From: Clarkia xantiana subsp. parviflora
Taxonomy: Eukaryota > Streptophyta > Magnoliopsida > Myrtales > Onagraceae
Assembly: GCA_036873135.1 (NCBI GenBank)
Contig: JAPTYO010000011.1
Location: 1,906,298-1,970,297, forward strand
Direction: 5' to 3'
Length of the DNA: 64,000 nt
Shown here: piece by piece, positions 11,848-23,716 of the stretch
Layout of the letters: each line of letters opens with the position of its first letter
How positions within the stretch are numbered: position 1 is the stretch's first letter
The notes under the pieces: model-generated
Database searches by the model: none
The model's input: only the letters and a program-made list of their open reading frames with translations
Told to the model about the DNA's origin: nothing
Made by a program: the position numbers and the translations under genes

Positions 11848-12874
11848 CAGGGCCGGCCCAATGGTAAGGCAGCTTAGCTTTAGGCCTCCACTAACTGAGG
11901 GCCTCATATTCATAGGTACTTCAATAGTGGGCCTAGATAAAAAAATAATAATTAAGGTTGTAATGAATTAATAAAATAACGTTTACGCAATAAATTAAAA
12001 TCGTTAATGTTGGCCTCAGATTCATAGGTATTTCAATAGGAGCTTTGATAGACGATCCGATAGTTAAGTTCCGAGAAACATCCGACATAGAGACAAGGGT
12101 ATTAGATGTAATTTTTGCCAACTGTTTGGGCAGACTTTTAAGCACTCACAAGTCGGAACTTGTCGGACTCAATTCTCGGAATTTGTAACATTTTCCTTTC
12201 AATAGTGGGTTAATGATGACAAACAAAAAGACCTCTATAGCATTTTTCTATAGCATTTAACGTTGCAATGAAGAAATAAAATAAAGATTACTCATAAATT
12301 AATAATCATTAATGTTGGCTATGACATTTTTTGTAATTTCCAAATTCTATATTGAAATGGTTAAATATATTTTCTTTGCTAATATAAATAAATTATTGGA
12401 AACATTTTTAATCAAGCACCTAAATAATTAAACAATAAACTCATCTAATTAATTAATGATCGTATTAATTTAAAATAACGTAAAATCTTACAACATGATA
12501 GCATTTATACATTTTAATTTCTTATCCTCTTTTAATTATTTTTCTTATAAATTATTGGCTCATTCCATTGTCAATATTATTATATGATCTTTATACTTAT
12601 AATTCTTTCCACTTTGCAAATTGATTATTTATATTATAGTGATTTTGCTTCTATGAAAGTAATTCTTTATATTATTTATATTACGTAATTAAAAAAAAAA
12701 ATCGAATATAAAAATTTCATAGTAATTTTGCTTCTATGAAAGTTTGTATAATAGATTTTAAATAAAAATGTACTATTAGTCAATTTATTTATTTTTCATA
12801 TTTAGCCAAAAAAAAAAATTAGGCCCCAATTCGAAATGCGGCTTTAGGCCTCGATTTGCCTTGGGCCGGCCCTG
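11848..12874. mobile_element. Non-autonomous hAT-like element (CAGGGCCGGCCC ends)
   Basis: The ends are cagggccggcccaa and ttgggccggccctg. Inverted homology extends through a taggcct motif on both sides. The flanking 8-mers cttatttt (11840-11847) and cttatcat (12875-12882) match at 6 of 8 positions, fitting an aged 8-bp hAT target duplication. The length is 1027 bp. The interior is AT-rich with no transposase frame. Confidence 0.8.
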
Positions 12875-12882
12875 CTTATCAT

Positions 12883-13270
12883 TATAATAATATTATTAAT
12901 TTATTTGAAATATACTATGTGTTAATATGACAAATTTAAATATGGAGTTATTATAAAAATAAGTAATTTGGCCGATAAACTTTATATTTTAAATTTAAAC
13001 ATTAAATTTAAAAATATTAAAGTAAATTTTCATTGGTCCCAAATTTATCATTCATTATTTCATCAATAAATATCATTAAACATCAGTAAATCTCCATCAA
13101 ATTAATGCATCTATTAAAAGAATCAATCAATCAATAATACAATGAACACAATAATCACAAAATAAATTTTGCAACATAATTTCATTCATGTAACAGGAAA
13201 TATATTTTTTTACACAAAATAAATCTTTTTTTTTTTCATTCTTGTGACGTAGACATAATTCTTATCAATT
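12883..13270. other. AT-rich intergenic, 3' flank of TPIEN copy 2
   Basis: AT-rich DNA with aatca and taaat simple-sequence patches. It contains the 3' flank of the minus-strand gene that ends at 13271. Nothing else is recognisable. Confidence 0.4.
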
Positions 13271-13705
13271 CTATTTAGCTGTGCCATGCAACCACTCCTT
13301 AAACGACAGATCCACCGCTCCATCAGCCATGTCCACCGGAGATTCCGCCGGAGATTCCGCCACGACAGACCTCCATTGTTCTAAGTTCTCAACCGGAGTC
13401 AACACAGACACGAGTTCAGCCGCCCTCCGCCGTCGTCTCCGACGACTATCATTCCGCAGAATCTCTACTGATTTTCCGGCCATGGCAGCTTTCCACTGAG
13501 TTGAGTTCTCGATCGGAGTTAACACAGAACTGAGTTCTGCAGATTTCTTGTCGAGGGCATCCTCGTATTTATGTTCAGATTTGGACTTGGCGAGGAGTTC
13601 TCTCCACTGAGCTGAGTTCTCGATCGGAGTCATGACGGAGCTGAGGCGGTTGTATGATCTTCGGCGATGAACTCCGGCGGAGCGATTTGACGTCGTCGTC
13701 GTCAT
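13271..13705 (-). CDS. Arginine-rich TPIEN-repeat protein, copy 2 (3 repeats)
   Basis: A 144-residue frame, paralogous to 8202-8768. Three units carry S-V-x-TP(I/V)EN-x-x-QW (TPIEN at residues 26 and 63, TPVEN at 103), with an arginine run at about 88-94 and MAGKSVEILRN at 76-86. It ends in an acidic-to-aromatic tail, DLSFKEWLHGTAK, which copy 1 has only in another frame. The ATG at 13705 is preferred over an upstream in-frame one because it aligns with the start of copy 1 and the leader gatttgattgaacgaaagag is shared. I do not recognise the family. The conserved TPIEN..QW block suggests a short protein-binding motif; this is inference. Confidence 0.75.
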   Translation of the reverse strand: MTTTTSNRSAGVHRRRSYNRLSSVMTPIENSAQWRELLAKSKSEHKYEDALDKKSAELSSVLTPIENSTQWKAAMAGKSVEILRNDSRRRRRRRAAELVSVLTPVENLEQWRSVVAESPAESPVDMADGAVDLSFKEWLHGTAK

Positions 13706-14600
13706 TTTCTGGAGATTGAGTTTGATTTGATTGAACGAAAGAGATGAAGGCGTTAAGTAATTAAGTATGTATCGTTTGGCTACTGCCATAATCATATATA
13801 TATAGTAATCACACAACTATATATATATATAATAAGGAAACACAATTTTGGCCAATTTTTTTTTTAAGGAAACACAATTTATTTTGGCCAAAATAAGGAA
13901 AACATAAATTAGATGCCATATATATTTATATTTTCAGTATATATGTCATATATTCATAAATATATATGTCTCAATATTCCTTATATATTGTATTATATAT
14001 ATATATATATAATTTCCCTTTTATAGAATTTATTTATTTATAAATTAGTTTAAAATATAACACTTAATTAAATCTAACAGAACACCTTATAACTGTGTGT
14101 ACTTTATCTTAGGATCCATAAATTTTGTTGTTTTCAATTCACCATAGAGATTAAAAAAGATTAAAAAAAATAAATTTTTCATAACTGCAATGGGCATCTC
14201 TTTCTTCTCTGCACTATATAGATCAACCTCCATATGAAGAACACCATTAAAGCTTCCATCTTTAAACAACATTATATACTATCCATCTCTTTTATACCTT
14301 TTCTACAAACAATGGAGCCTGTCTTATTAGGAGTCTTCTTGTTTCAATAAAGAAAGAGTAGATGCAACCACATCTTCACCTAAAAAATTCCACAAATCTT
14401 ACAGTACATGAAATTTCCTGAAAAAAAGTGCAGAGGAAAGGAGATTACACTTTCTTAGTATAGCACCAAGCTTTGTCTATCTAAACCATTAATGCTTTAA
14501 ACATTTGATTTTGGGACAAAATACCATTGGCTGGCAACAAATTCAAGAACATGAGCTCAAAATACTTGATAAAGCACAAGAACAGCATATAACTAGATAA
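13706..14600. other. Promoter side of TPIEN copy 2, AT-rich intergenic
   Basis: The first ~120 bases hold the leader and promoter of the minus-strand gene. Beyond them the DNA is AT-rich with TA microsatellites (about 13790-13830 and 13990-14010). No gene is visible. Confidence 0.4.
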
Positions 14601-14601
14601 A

Positions 14602-16855
14602 ATGGATCAAGAAATGAACTTGCTTTTATAATTCCACTAGATAATACCATCAATTAGATGTAGCTTGTGAATTTTTCTCTAAAATGTCTTGCCTTTATTT
14701 TTTTAGCAGTTTAGGATCGATGCTCAATCGTAAAAAGATCCAATTTTGCAGGTTAGAAATCAATCTTGATTATCAGAACATAAAAAATAGCTTTTTTAAC
14801 CTTAATTAGCTCCAATTGCAGAAGAACTTGATAACCCAATAACCAAAACAACTAATTTCTGACATTGATTCATCGTAACAGAGATCAAAGGACCAAATAC
14901 AGAGATGAAGCTCCAAACTTTCTAAAATGTCTTACCTTTATTTTCTTTAGCAGTTTATGATCGATGCTCAATCGTAAAATTATCCAATTTTGCAGGTTAT
15001 AAAGTCAATCTTGATTATCAGAACATAGATGGGGTAAAATAAAAGAAGCTTTTTTTAACCATAATTAGCTCCAATTGCAGAAGAACTTGATAACCCAATT
15101 GCAAAGAAGCTTTTTAAACCTTAATAATTATTTCCAATTGCAGAAGAACTTGATAACCCAATAACCAAAATAACTAATTTCTAATATGGATCAAGAAATA
15201 AACTTGCTTCCATAATTTCACTAGATAATACCCTCAATTAGATATAGCTTTTGAATTTTTTTCTACAATGTCTTGCCTTAATTTTCTTTAGCAGTTTAGA
15301 ATAGTAAAATTATCCAAATTTGCAGGTTAGAGGAAAAATCACTAAACTACCCACATTTTAGAACTCAAACACAAAAACAAGGGAAAACGAGTTTCCGGAA
15401 CGATAATCACTATTAGCGCACCTCCGAAATGCGCCAGAATCATGGCACATCTGCCAAATGCGCCACATTTAATACATGGCGCATTTCCCAGATGCGCCAC
15501 AATTAATTGGCATTAATTATCCATTTTTCAAATTAATTCACTAAAATACTGCTACAAGCTAGAATCGAACCCAGGTCACCTAGGTGATAGGCTTGAATAC
15601 TAACCACCACACTACAATGTCTTTTGTTGAAAGTTTACTAAACTTTTTATATTTAATGTTAGTTTAACGACCAAAATATCGTCACTAAGAATTTAACACT
15701 AGTCACCCGCATGATAGGCAAAAATTCTTACCACTACACTACAATGACTTTTGTTGATAATTAATTAAAATTAGTATATTTATTTGTCTATGTAGTTTTA
15801 TTTATTGTTTTGTGATAATACATTGTTTAGTTACCTACGTTTGCACCATGTGACCGAATGATTAATTTTTTGAGGTGATTAATGGTTACATACATTTCAG
15901 AATATGAGAGAATCATTCAAACTTATTTTATTTAATAATTTATATTTAATCAAATGTGATTGAATTTTACAAAATAACTAAACATAGGTAGGGGTTGAAT
16001 TTTACTAAAATCGTTATTTAACTAAAATTCAATCGCGTTTGATTAAATATAAATTATTAAATAAAATAAGTTTAAACGATTCTCTCATATTCTGAAATGT
16101 ATGTAACCATTAATCACTTCAAAAAAGTAATCATTCGGTCACATGGTGCAAACGTAGGTAACTAAACAATGTATTATCACAAAACAATAAATAAAACTAC
16201 ATAGACAAATAAATATAATTTTAATTAATTATCAACAAAAGTCATTGTAGTGTAGTGGTAAGAATTTTTGTCTATCATGCGGGTGACTAGTGTTAAATTC
16301 TTAGTGACGATATTTTGGTCGTTAAACTAACATTAAATATAAAAAGTTTAGTAAACTTTCAACAAAAGACATTGTAGTGTGGTGGTTAGTATTCAAGCCT
16401 ATCACCTAGGTGACCTGGGTTCGATTCTAGCTTGTAGCAGTATTTTAGTGAATTAATTTGAAAAATGGATAATTAATGCCAATTAATTGTGGCGCATCTG
16501 GGAAATGCGCCATGTATTAAATGTGGCGCATTTGGCAGATGTGCCATGTTTCTGGCGCATTTCGGAGGTGCGCTAATAGTGATTATCGTTCCGGAAACTC
16601 GTTTTCCCTTGTTTTTGTGTTTGAGTTCTAAAATGTGGGTAGTTTAGTGATTTTTCCCAGGTTAGAAGTCAATCTTGATTATCAGAACATAGAGAGAAGG
16701 TAAAAAAAGAAGCTTTTTTTAACCTTTAATTATCTCCAATTGCAGAAGAATTTGATAACCCAATAACCAAAACAACTAATTTCTAAATTCTAACATTGAT
16801 TCAGCGTAACAGAGATCAAATGGCCAAATACAGAGATGAAGCTCAAACTTTGTAC
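14602..16855. repeat. Three imperfect tandem units 3' of the RING gene, split by a transposon
   Basis: Units of about 250-340 bp start at roughly 14678, 14929 and 15269. Each contains tttagcagttta, gatcgatgctcaatcg (lost in the third), ttttgcaggtta, tcaatcttgattatcagaac and gcagaagaacttgataaccc. The third is interrupted at 15332-16657 by a Mutator-like element and resumes at 16658. A sub-duplication of the gcagaagaacttgataaccc part lies near 15078-15160. The array sits just beyond the stop of the minus-strand RING gene and may include its 3' UTR. Confidence 0.75.
15332..16657. mobile_element. Mutator-like element that is one long hairpin
   Basis: The left arm (15332 to about 15979) and right arm (about 16010 to 16657) are near-perfect reverse complements of about 648 bp with a loop of about 30 bp. 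The ends read ggaaaaatcactaaactacc and its complement. A perfect 9-bp duplication, caggttaga, flanks it at 15323-15331 and 16658-16666, as for Mutator-like elements. The arms carry gcgcc-rich short palindromes and two tRNA-promoter-like segments. There is no transposase. High arm identity suggests recent formation or gene conversion. Confidence 0.9.
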
Positions 16856-16910
16856 ATCAAATCAGCCACTTTGAATCCGACAACGACAAGGATTAAGACA
16901 CTTACGACTC

Positions 16911-17486
16911 CTACGATGTCCTTATACTAAACGTCGGAAACTGATTCAATCCGCCGCGATCGCCGCGATCGCCGCCTAATCGCCACCCCGTCGATTCCGG
17001 CTCCGCCCTCACCTGGGTCCGACAAATCGGGCAAGATGCGACCTTGACCAACCACGTGTCGACGCAGCAGCGGTGGAACACGTGGCCGCAGCCGGAAAGC
17101 TTCCTGCACCACTGATCTTGCCGGAAACCGTCGAGGCAGACGGCGCAGAGATCCCGCGACGCGGCGCAGGGCTTGAATTTCGAGAGCCTGCGGAGGTCGC
17201 GCGGCGAGAGGGCGTCTCCGGGGAGAGGGCAAAGAGGGGGAGGGGCGAGCTGACTCGTCTGGTGGTTGCGGCGGCGGTGGAGGAAGCCTCCGGCGAGGCA
17301 GAGGTGGAAGAGGACGAGGGCGGCGAAGCCGAGGAAGATGAAGAAAATTGTGGTGATAAGGATCATGATTAGGGGTTTGAGGAGGAGGGAGAGGAAGCTA
17401 TGGCTCCGCTTCGGAGTTGACGTGGCATCGCCGGCGCGGCGGCGGTGCGCGGTGGCGTCATCGGGAACGTGAAGATAAGGCGGCAT
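16911..17486 (-). CDS. ATL-type RING-H2 finger protein (E3 ubiquitin ligase)
   Basis: An intronless 191-residue protein, typical of the plant ATL family. One membrane helix spans about residues 39-65 (LIMILITTIFFIFLGFAALV). A proline-rich linker follows, then a C3H2C3 RING with C114, C117, C133, H135, H138, C141, C152 and C155, including GHVFHRCC and TW before SCPIC. RING-H2 proteins recruit an E2 enzyme and transfer ubiquitin; a membrane-anchored role is expected and the target is unknown. The usual proline before the third cysteine is glycine here, and the GLD motif is only weakly recognisable (SPRDLRRL). The coding region is GC-rich and starts at the first ATG of the frame. Confidence 0.9.
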   Translation of the reverse strand: MPPYLHVPDDATAHRRRAGDATSTPKRSHSFLSLLLKPLIMILITTIFFIFLGFAALVLFHLCLAGGFLHRRRNHQTSQLAPPPLCPLPGDALSPRDLRRLSKFKPCAASRDLCAVCLDGFRQDQWCRKLSGCGHVFHRCCVDTWLVKVASCPICRTQVRAEPESTGWRLGGDRGDRGGLNQFPTFSIRTS

Positions 17487-19480
17487 CTGGGGAATTGGAC
17501 AACAGATAATGAAAGAGATTGATATGGGAAGGCGTGCTGGAACTTTTCAAGAAATTGTATATGACTAATGACCTGCAAAATATTCCGTACATTTGATAAA
17601 TATAGTATATATATATATATATACTAGACGTCGGCGCATGCATTGCACGCGCGTCAATCTTAAATGTTTTAATATTGTTAATTTCGATAGACAAGATACA
17701 AAGTTTTTTAAGTTGGTCAATCTCATAATGTGATAACGTATATATATTAGATAATTTGTAAAACACATGTTATATCCAAAGTAGTGTATGACAAAAAAAG
17801 ATTTTAAATGAAATTTCTCAGCGATAGCTCAAGCTGCTTTGTTTAGGGGTTGTTCATAGTCTGCCGTGAAAAGGAATAATAAGTGTGTAATCGGTAAATT
17901 TGAAGGTTGCTAAAAAATTACACGCTAAAAACCTAAAACAGTACTTACTAAAATGAATTTAAAATTACACGCTGGACATTCAACAACTTTTCAGCCAAAT
18001 CCATACCTGGAAACCAATCAGTATCTTTTAAGGGTTCATAACAAGAGGAAGATAAAATATAAACAGTTCGTATAGTTTGGCTATCCTACCATTCTATGAC
18101 ATGAATCTCATCAAATAATTAACATGAACATTTTATTTCTCATCAATCACCAGATGTCTTTGTTGAAATATAAAGATTAAATCAAGTCTTCACTTATCAC
18201 CTTAAGGTTTTAGACAATTTGTCAAGAGTTTTGTCTAAGCATTTTCAGAGTCTTAATGGGCCGGGGGAGAGGAATCAAACAGACAAACAAGAAGAATTTG
18301 CATGATAATATCTTAATAAGTATGAAAAATGCATGGATATACATGATTGTTATATGTTGTTGTGCAGAAACCATGGAACTTACAAAAGCAGAGGAGATGG
18401 AGCTCTTTCATGCCATGTGTGAAGACCAGTGACAAGATTTTACATAAGATGAACCTACATAAAATGAAGAAGCAAAATGGTAACTTATCAGATGAAACAA
18501 CCAATGGAAATATCAAATCATTCCATTTCTAGTAGCAATGTAATATGTATTTACAACTGTAGCTTAAACATCTTCTATTCTCAAACATTTAATTCCATCA
18601 TTATAAGCTCCAAGGTACTTATAATTTAAAGGTACCGATATATCATTAAATTCATAAAAAAAAAAAAAAAAAAATTGAACTGAGGTAACGACTGGTGGCA
18701 AGGCTATATATGAGGGAGTACATTTTTTTTTTCTTTTTGTCGAAGAACAAGTACTCCTAGAAAATCAGAACCAAATGAAATATTGAGAATTTGACATGGT
18801 TGCATAAACATTCCATCATCAATAAAGTGTGGTAGTGTAAAAAAAAATTCTCCAATAAAGTGGTAGGGCAGTCCGATCGTAAACCCTCACCCACCAAATC
18901 TAAGGTAAAATCCAAAAGAAATTGCATAATACTGATTCTATCTATGAGCATCCTACTTGTGTATACATACCCTACAATTTGAAAAGTAGGTTTCAAAATC
19001 ACTTTCTCTACCACAAGTAAAGCTCAACATTGACTATAATTAATGGAAATATATGACTCGTAAGTTGACCATTCATAAGATTAGTAAGGATATTATGATT
19101 AGCTGAGGTAAAAAAAATTCGTAAGGCAATTTAGACAATAAAACATTTTTTTTAAATTGTCCAAGGACATAAAATTGAATACGAAGAACGAGCATAAGCA
19201 GCATGGTAATCGTCATAAGTACCTTTTATTTAATCAAGTTTCAGTTGAAACCCATGGTTGTAGGTGACTTGGTTTCAGTTGAAACCGAGCATGTCACTTG
19301 ACGTAGATAATCAGATACATTGAGCCGAAGTTGAAGTAAAAACAACTTAGACAGGGAGGGGTGCTGAATTAACCTTAAAGGAATTATAGCTGATAATGAC
19401 TGGAAGCAGAATGTTAACAAATAATAATTAGGAAGGAAGTTATTAAAGAATGTGAGTTTTTAAAAAAAAAAACCATTAAG
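17487..19480. other. AT-rich intergenic, probable Helitron terminus
   Basis: Promoter side of the RING gene. On the minus strand, 17624-17660 reads like a Helitron 3' end: an 8-bp GC hairpin (gcgcgtgc / gcatgcgc), then ctag followed by t. The matching 5' end was not found. An adenine run lies at about 18657-18676. The palindrome ggtttcagttgaaacc occurs near 19271. Short open frames here look random. Confidence 0.4.
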
Positions 19481-19489
19481 GTAAAAATG

Positions 19490-20600
19490 GTGTGGAGAAG
19501 CATATTTACGGGGATAATTCCATATGCAATTTGCTGCTTGCAGAACTCATATGTGGTGATTTTCAGCTTCTCAGCAACCTGTCAAAAGTAAATATGTCAT
19601 ATAAATACTGTTTGAATTCGAAACCAGTTTAATGTAATAGTAACAATTTACTAACCTTTGTGAAGCTTTGACACTCTTCCATAAGCTCACAGCACATGCT
19701 TCAGGACTAACCATTGTTGCAGAATTAAAAAAAAAAATTAATAATAATATCAGAACATCAAGATATGAGACCAAAAAGGAAAGACAATTGAAATATAAAC
19801 TAATGATAGTTAGAAAATGATACAAACAACGTTATAGAAAAACCAGGAATGAGATCCACAATATAGTACTCATAGTTCACACCAAATTACCATTTTCATT
19901 TGAGATCAAAGCAGCCTTAGCCATAAACCAAAATGAAACCTTCAATCAGTGAATCATTCAATTGTCCTTCTAGGTGAGATGACAGGAACTTGTTAGAAGT
20001 CCTTGAAAACTTATCATGTTTTCATTGTAAATGCTCATGAAAGTAAACATATCACGTATCAATTCCACCTCTTTAATCAATGAGTGTTTAGCAATCACCT
20101 GCTGCATTGTTCCATCTGCACCAGAATTAGTTGCTATTGGGAAATTTGTAAGCAAGAAAAGGAAAGGAACCGCGTCGATAGATAATTACCCACAAAGATT
20201 TCTTCTTGTAAATTGGTTGAGTATTTTCCTTATTATCTCTCCTAGTGAATACTTCGATGCCTAGTTTGAATTTTGGATCCATGGCTGGTCTTTAACCAAA
20301 CAGATTACAAACCTTTGAGTTTTACCGTTGAGTTTCATTATTGAAGAATTTAAGTTATAGTCTGCTATTATTATGAATATGAACAAACACCTTGTGTGCG
20401 TATTCAATGAAGAAACAAAACACAAAACAAAATTTGACAGATTAAGATGAGATTAAGGGTACCTGAGTTTTAGTTATTGAATCGTACACAATTCGGAGTA
20501 CGTGAAACTCTTGACTACAAGCGCTAGTGGTCTGTTGAAATAGAGCAGACTCAACAAATCACAACAACTCCGTTGGCGTCCGACAGCAAGCTAAGCATGT
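19490..20600 (-). other. Possible unrecognised or decaying spliced gene
   Basis: On the minus strand, a segment at about 19725-19665 encoding a cysteine-rich MCCELMEECQSFTK and ending at a gttagt donor joins in frame to one at about 19573-19507 encoding KITTYEFCKQQIAYGIIP and ending at a gtaaat donor. Further upstream on that strand, 20155-20000 is open (SLIKEVELIRDMFTFMSIYN). Another segment with a splice-like gtaccc donor ends near 20462. These pieces look more coding than their surroundings, but I cannot join them to a full gene or name a family. Confidence 0.25.
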
Positions 20601-21073
20601 TGAACAAGATTGAGTTTCAACTGTAGCAGGGCATAGACTGGAGCGGGAATTAGTTGAAGCAGATCGTGTCATTAGTGAAAAATCGGGGGTTGATGGGTGG
20701 CAACGGAAGCAAGCCAACGACGAATTGCAGAGGAGACTACGGTTGTGAAGCAGTGCGAGTCGATTGTGGAGGTGGAGGGAATGAATGGCAGACTGAAACG
20801 GTTAAGTGGTGAATTGAATGGCCGCAATGGTGAATCAGTGGAGGTTGGATTGTGAAGAGTTGTGTTGTGAAGCATTGTGGCGGTTAGGTGTGAGGACAAC
20901 AGAAACATTTATTATAGGTTATTATTATAGATATAGATATATATATAATGTATCCCTAAAATAATTTTTATTAAACCCTTAAATACAGTGCACTGCTTAA
21001 ATACAATTATTAATGTGCATTTCGTACGAGAATCTATTTTAAGATTGATAATAATATAATATATACTTACTTG

Positions 21074-21457
21074 CAGTGTTATCAGAACCGGACCGGACGT
21101 CGAACCGGCAAGGGTGCCGGTTCCCGGTTCACCGGTCAGACCGTCGGTCCGACCCGATTCGGTTGCTGTAAATAATTCAGCCCAATAATAGAAATACTAA
21201 TCCAGACCGCCGGTCCGAACCGGTTCTCTGTAAGTAAGTTAACTCTAATTTTTTTTAAATAATGAAAGGAAAGGAGACCGAACCGCCGAACCGCCGAACC
21301 GCCCGGTTCGCCCAAAACCAACCGGTTCGGTGAAAACCGGACTTCAGAACCGGGTTCGCTTACATCCTCCGGAAATGAGCAAACCGGACCATGGAGGGGT
21401 CTGATTCCGGCCCGACCGCGGTCGGACCGCCGGTCCGGTCCGGTTCTGTTAACACTG
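21074..21457. mobile_element. hAT MITE rich in accgg motifs, perfect 8-bp duplication
   Basis: The ends are cagtgttatcagaaccggac and gtccggttctgttaacactg, an inverted repeat of about 24 bp. A perfect 8-bp duplication, cttacttg, flanks it at 21066-21073 and 21458-21465. The 384-bp interior is unusually GC-rich and full of accgg/ccggt motifs in both orientations. There is no coding capacity; open frames inside are not genes. Confidence 0.9.
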
Positions 21458-21465
21458 CTTACTTG

Positions 21466-22548
21466 TTCAAAAAATGGTAAAAATGGGATTAAAATCATCT
21501 TAATTTAACTCTAGTTTTTATATTACTGAATTTTAAAACTTAATATCTTGAAGAGATTGATGTTTATAAGAGATTGATATTTGTATGAGAATTTGATATT
21601 TGAGAAATTAATGTTTGTATAAAAACTCGATGTGTTTTAGAAAATTTGAAAAATGGTAATAATACGTGATTGGTTTTAGTTTTATTGTAATTTCAGACTA
21701 GCCCGAGCCAGTCCGAATTACCAAAGCCCGAAGCAGACGATTTTTTTTTTTTTTTTTTTCTAAACTTAGGTTTGGACTTGGGACATGAATTAAATAGCTT
21801 GATAATTCGGACTTGGAACTTTTTTAAGAAAAATTCCGCCGGCCCAACACAAGATCACCCCTAATTGAGATTAACCATGATGGGCTTAGTCAGTTTGGCC
21901 CAACAAGGCAATAGCCCATATTTATAAAAAAATAAAAAACAATCACAAGAAGGAAGCATTTGAGCTTTTATGCAAAGGAGTGTCTCAAAAACTTTTGAAA
22001 ACGGGTATAAACAAGTTGAGTATCTTTTAAATCTGACTTGATTAAAAATTACTAAGTTTGAACTCTATCAAAGTCTCTTTTGTAAATCGAATTCGGCTCT
22101 CATTCAAATTAAATAAAGTCAAGCTCGTGAATCAGCGTGGAATTTTTATGGTTGAATTTGAGTTTAAACGAGTAAATTCTAAGTTGCTTACTAGTAGTTT
22201 AACTCACTTAATTCGATAGATTATCACGAGTTAACTATGATTTATACGACACATAACATTCAGCAAGAATGAGTTATAATTGAATATGTAAGATTTTGAG
22301 ACGTATATGTAAACACCAAGAATCTACATAAGCTTATAAGAACAATAATTAAAAGTATAATTATTAAGAACAGCTTAATATTAGATTTGAACCTACTAAT
22401 TGCATATTTTCAATCTAATTGTTCTTGGAGAAGGAAAAAAAATATCAGCTTAGTTTTTTTTATCTTCAGTTTCTATATATGTTAATCAATCTAATTAATA
22501 TTCTTCATTATATATATTATTATATGATCCAAACTTCTATAAAGTCCC
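21466..22548. other. AT-rich intergenic
   Basis: A thymine run lies at about 21741-21760. Around 22020-22150 there are phrases with a degenerate inverted relation to other elements in the window. No gene was recognised. Confidence 0.35.
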
Positions 22549-22735
22549 CCGGGTTCGGACTGGGTCCCGCTGGTTCGTGTTGGTCCTCTGCAAGTTCGGG
22601 TTAGATCTCAGTGGGTTCAGGTAGGGTCCCGGCGAGTTTGGGTTGAACCCGGCGGGTTCAAGTTGGGCCCTAGCGGGTTTGGGTTGGGCCCCAACGAGTT
22701 TGGGTTGGACTTCAGCGGGTTTGGAACGGATTCCA
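22549..22735 (+). repeat. 21-bp GC-rich minisatellite, about 9 units
   Basis: Tandem units resembling gcgggtttgggttgggcccca with a 21-bp period; the best-conserved ones lie at about 22630-22720. It contrasts sharply with the AT-rich flanks. The composition resembles that of the GC-rich hAT-like MITEs of this window, so it may be a remnant of one. Confidence 0.75.
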
Positions 22736-23716
22736 TCGATCTTAGACTCGTGATACTTTTACATAACTAAAGTTACTTTAAAAAAAGAAGAAAAAATTCT
22801 ATGTAAAATTTAATCTCATTAAAAAATGCATATAGGGTATTTTGCTCTTTTAATCATTATATTAGGAATACAAAGTATATCTAAACATTGTATTGAGATA
22901 TCCTGATATATTGTTCGTCCAAACATAGTATTAACTAATTAGCACCGACTAGGATATCATAATCGTTGCTTAGTTAATATGTGTATTAGTTAATACATGC
23001 AATCAAACATACCATAAGGGGTGTATACAAGCTCAATATTTTTCAAACTCGACTCGACTGAAACTTACCAAGCTTGAACTCAGTCGAACAAAAGCTTTTG
23101 TAACTTGAACTCGTTCGCATCCAAGCTCAACATAATCAAGCTCGCGAATCAGCGCTGAATTTCTATTAAAAAATATATTAAAATTTTAAAATAAATGTTT
23201 ATATAAAGTAAGATAACTTAATTTTTTTATTATTTTTTTTTTTGGATATTTTTCTCCCGTGAGATGCGCGGGGTTAGAGGATAAACTAATGAATAAAATA
23301 TTTAAAATATTCTATTTAAATAATATATCTATACAATTTGTGAAAGATTCATATAAAAATAATATTATATAGACCTATATTTAATATATATATAGAATAA
23401 TAAACCGTTATTATAAAATAATAAATATATTATATAATAACCATATATAAAATAATAAATAATATAAAAAATTTATATATATAATAAAGATATATGATAA
23501 ATAATTATATATATGTATATAATTTTTTTTTGCCAAAATTATATAATATATATATATATATATATAGAATGTTACTTTTCTATACGTTCCCTTATATTTT
23601 CGTTAAAAACCGTTGGTAAGATGAACCAAATAAAACCGTAGCAAGCACATGTTACATCTAACTCCATACAAAGATCTAACTATCCATTAACATGACCTAA
23701 CATAATGCTAATGTGA
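22736..23716. other. Very AT-rich intergenic
   Basis: It contains long A/T stretches and a TA run near 23545-23568. A short GC patch, ctcccgtgagatgcgcgggg, lies at about 23255 and resembles a Helitron 3' hairpin, but no ctag end follows. No gene was recognised. Confidence 0.35.

Noticed and set aside
13706..13816. N-terminal extension of TPIEN copy 2 from an upstream ATG
   Set aside because: Not present in copy 1; the aligned ATG and shared leader support a start at 13705.
17073..17372. 99-residue plus-strand frame opposite the RING gene
   Set aside because: Antisense shadow of the GC-rich RING-H2 coding sequence.
20672..20908. 78-residue minus-strand frame resembling a transit peptide
   Set aside because: Serine/threonine-rich but not linked by a convincing splice site to the possible gene downstream; no family match.
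21136..21498. 120-residue minus-strand frame
   Set aside because: Falls in the accgg-rich hAT MITE; repeated motif translation.
22549..22735. CRISPR-like array
   Set aside because: It is a 21-bp contiguous minisatellite without spacers, in a eukaryotic nuclear context.
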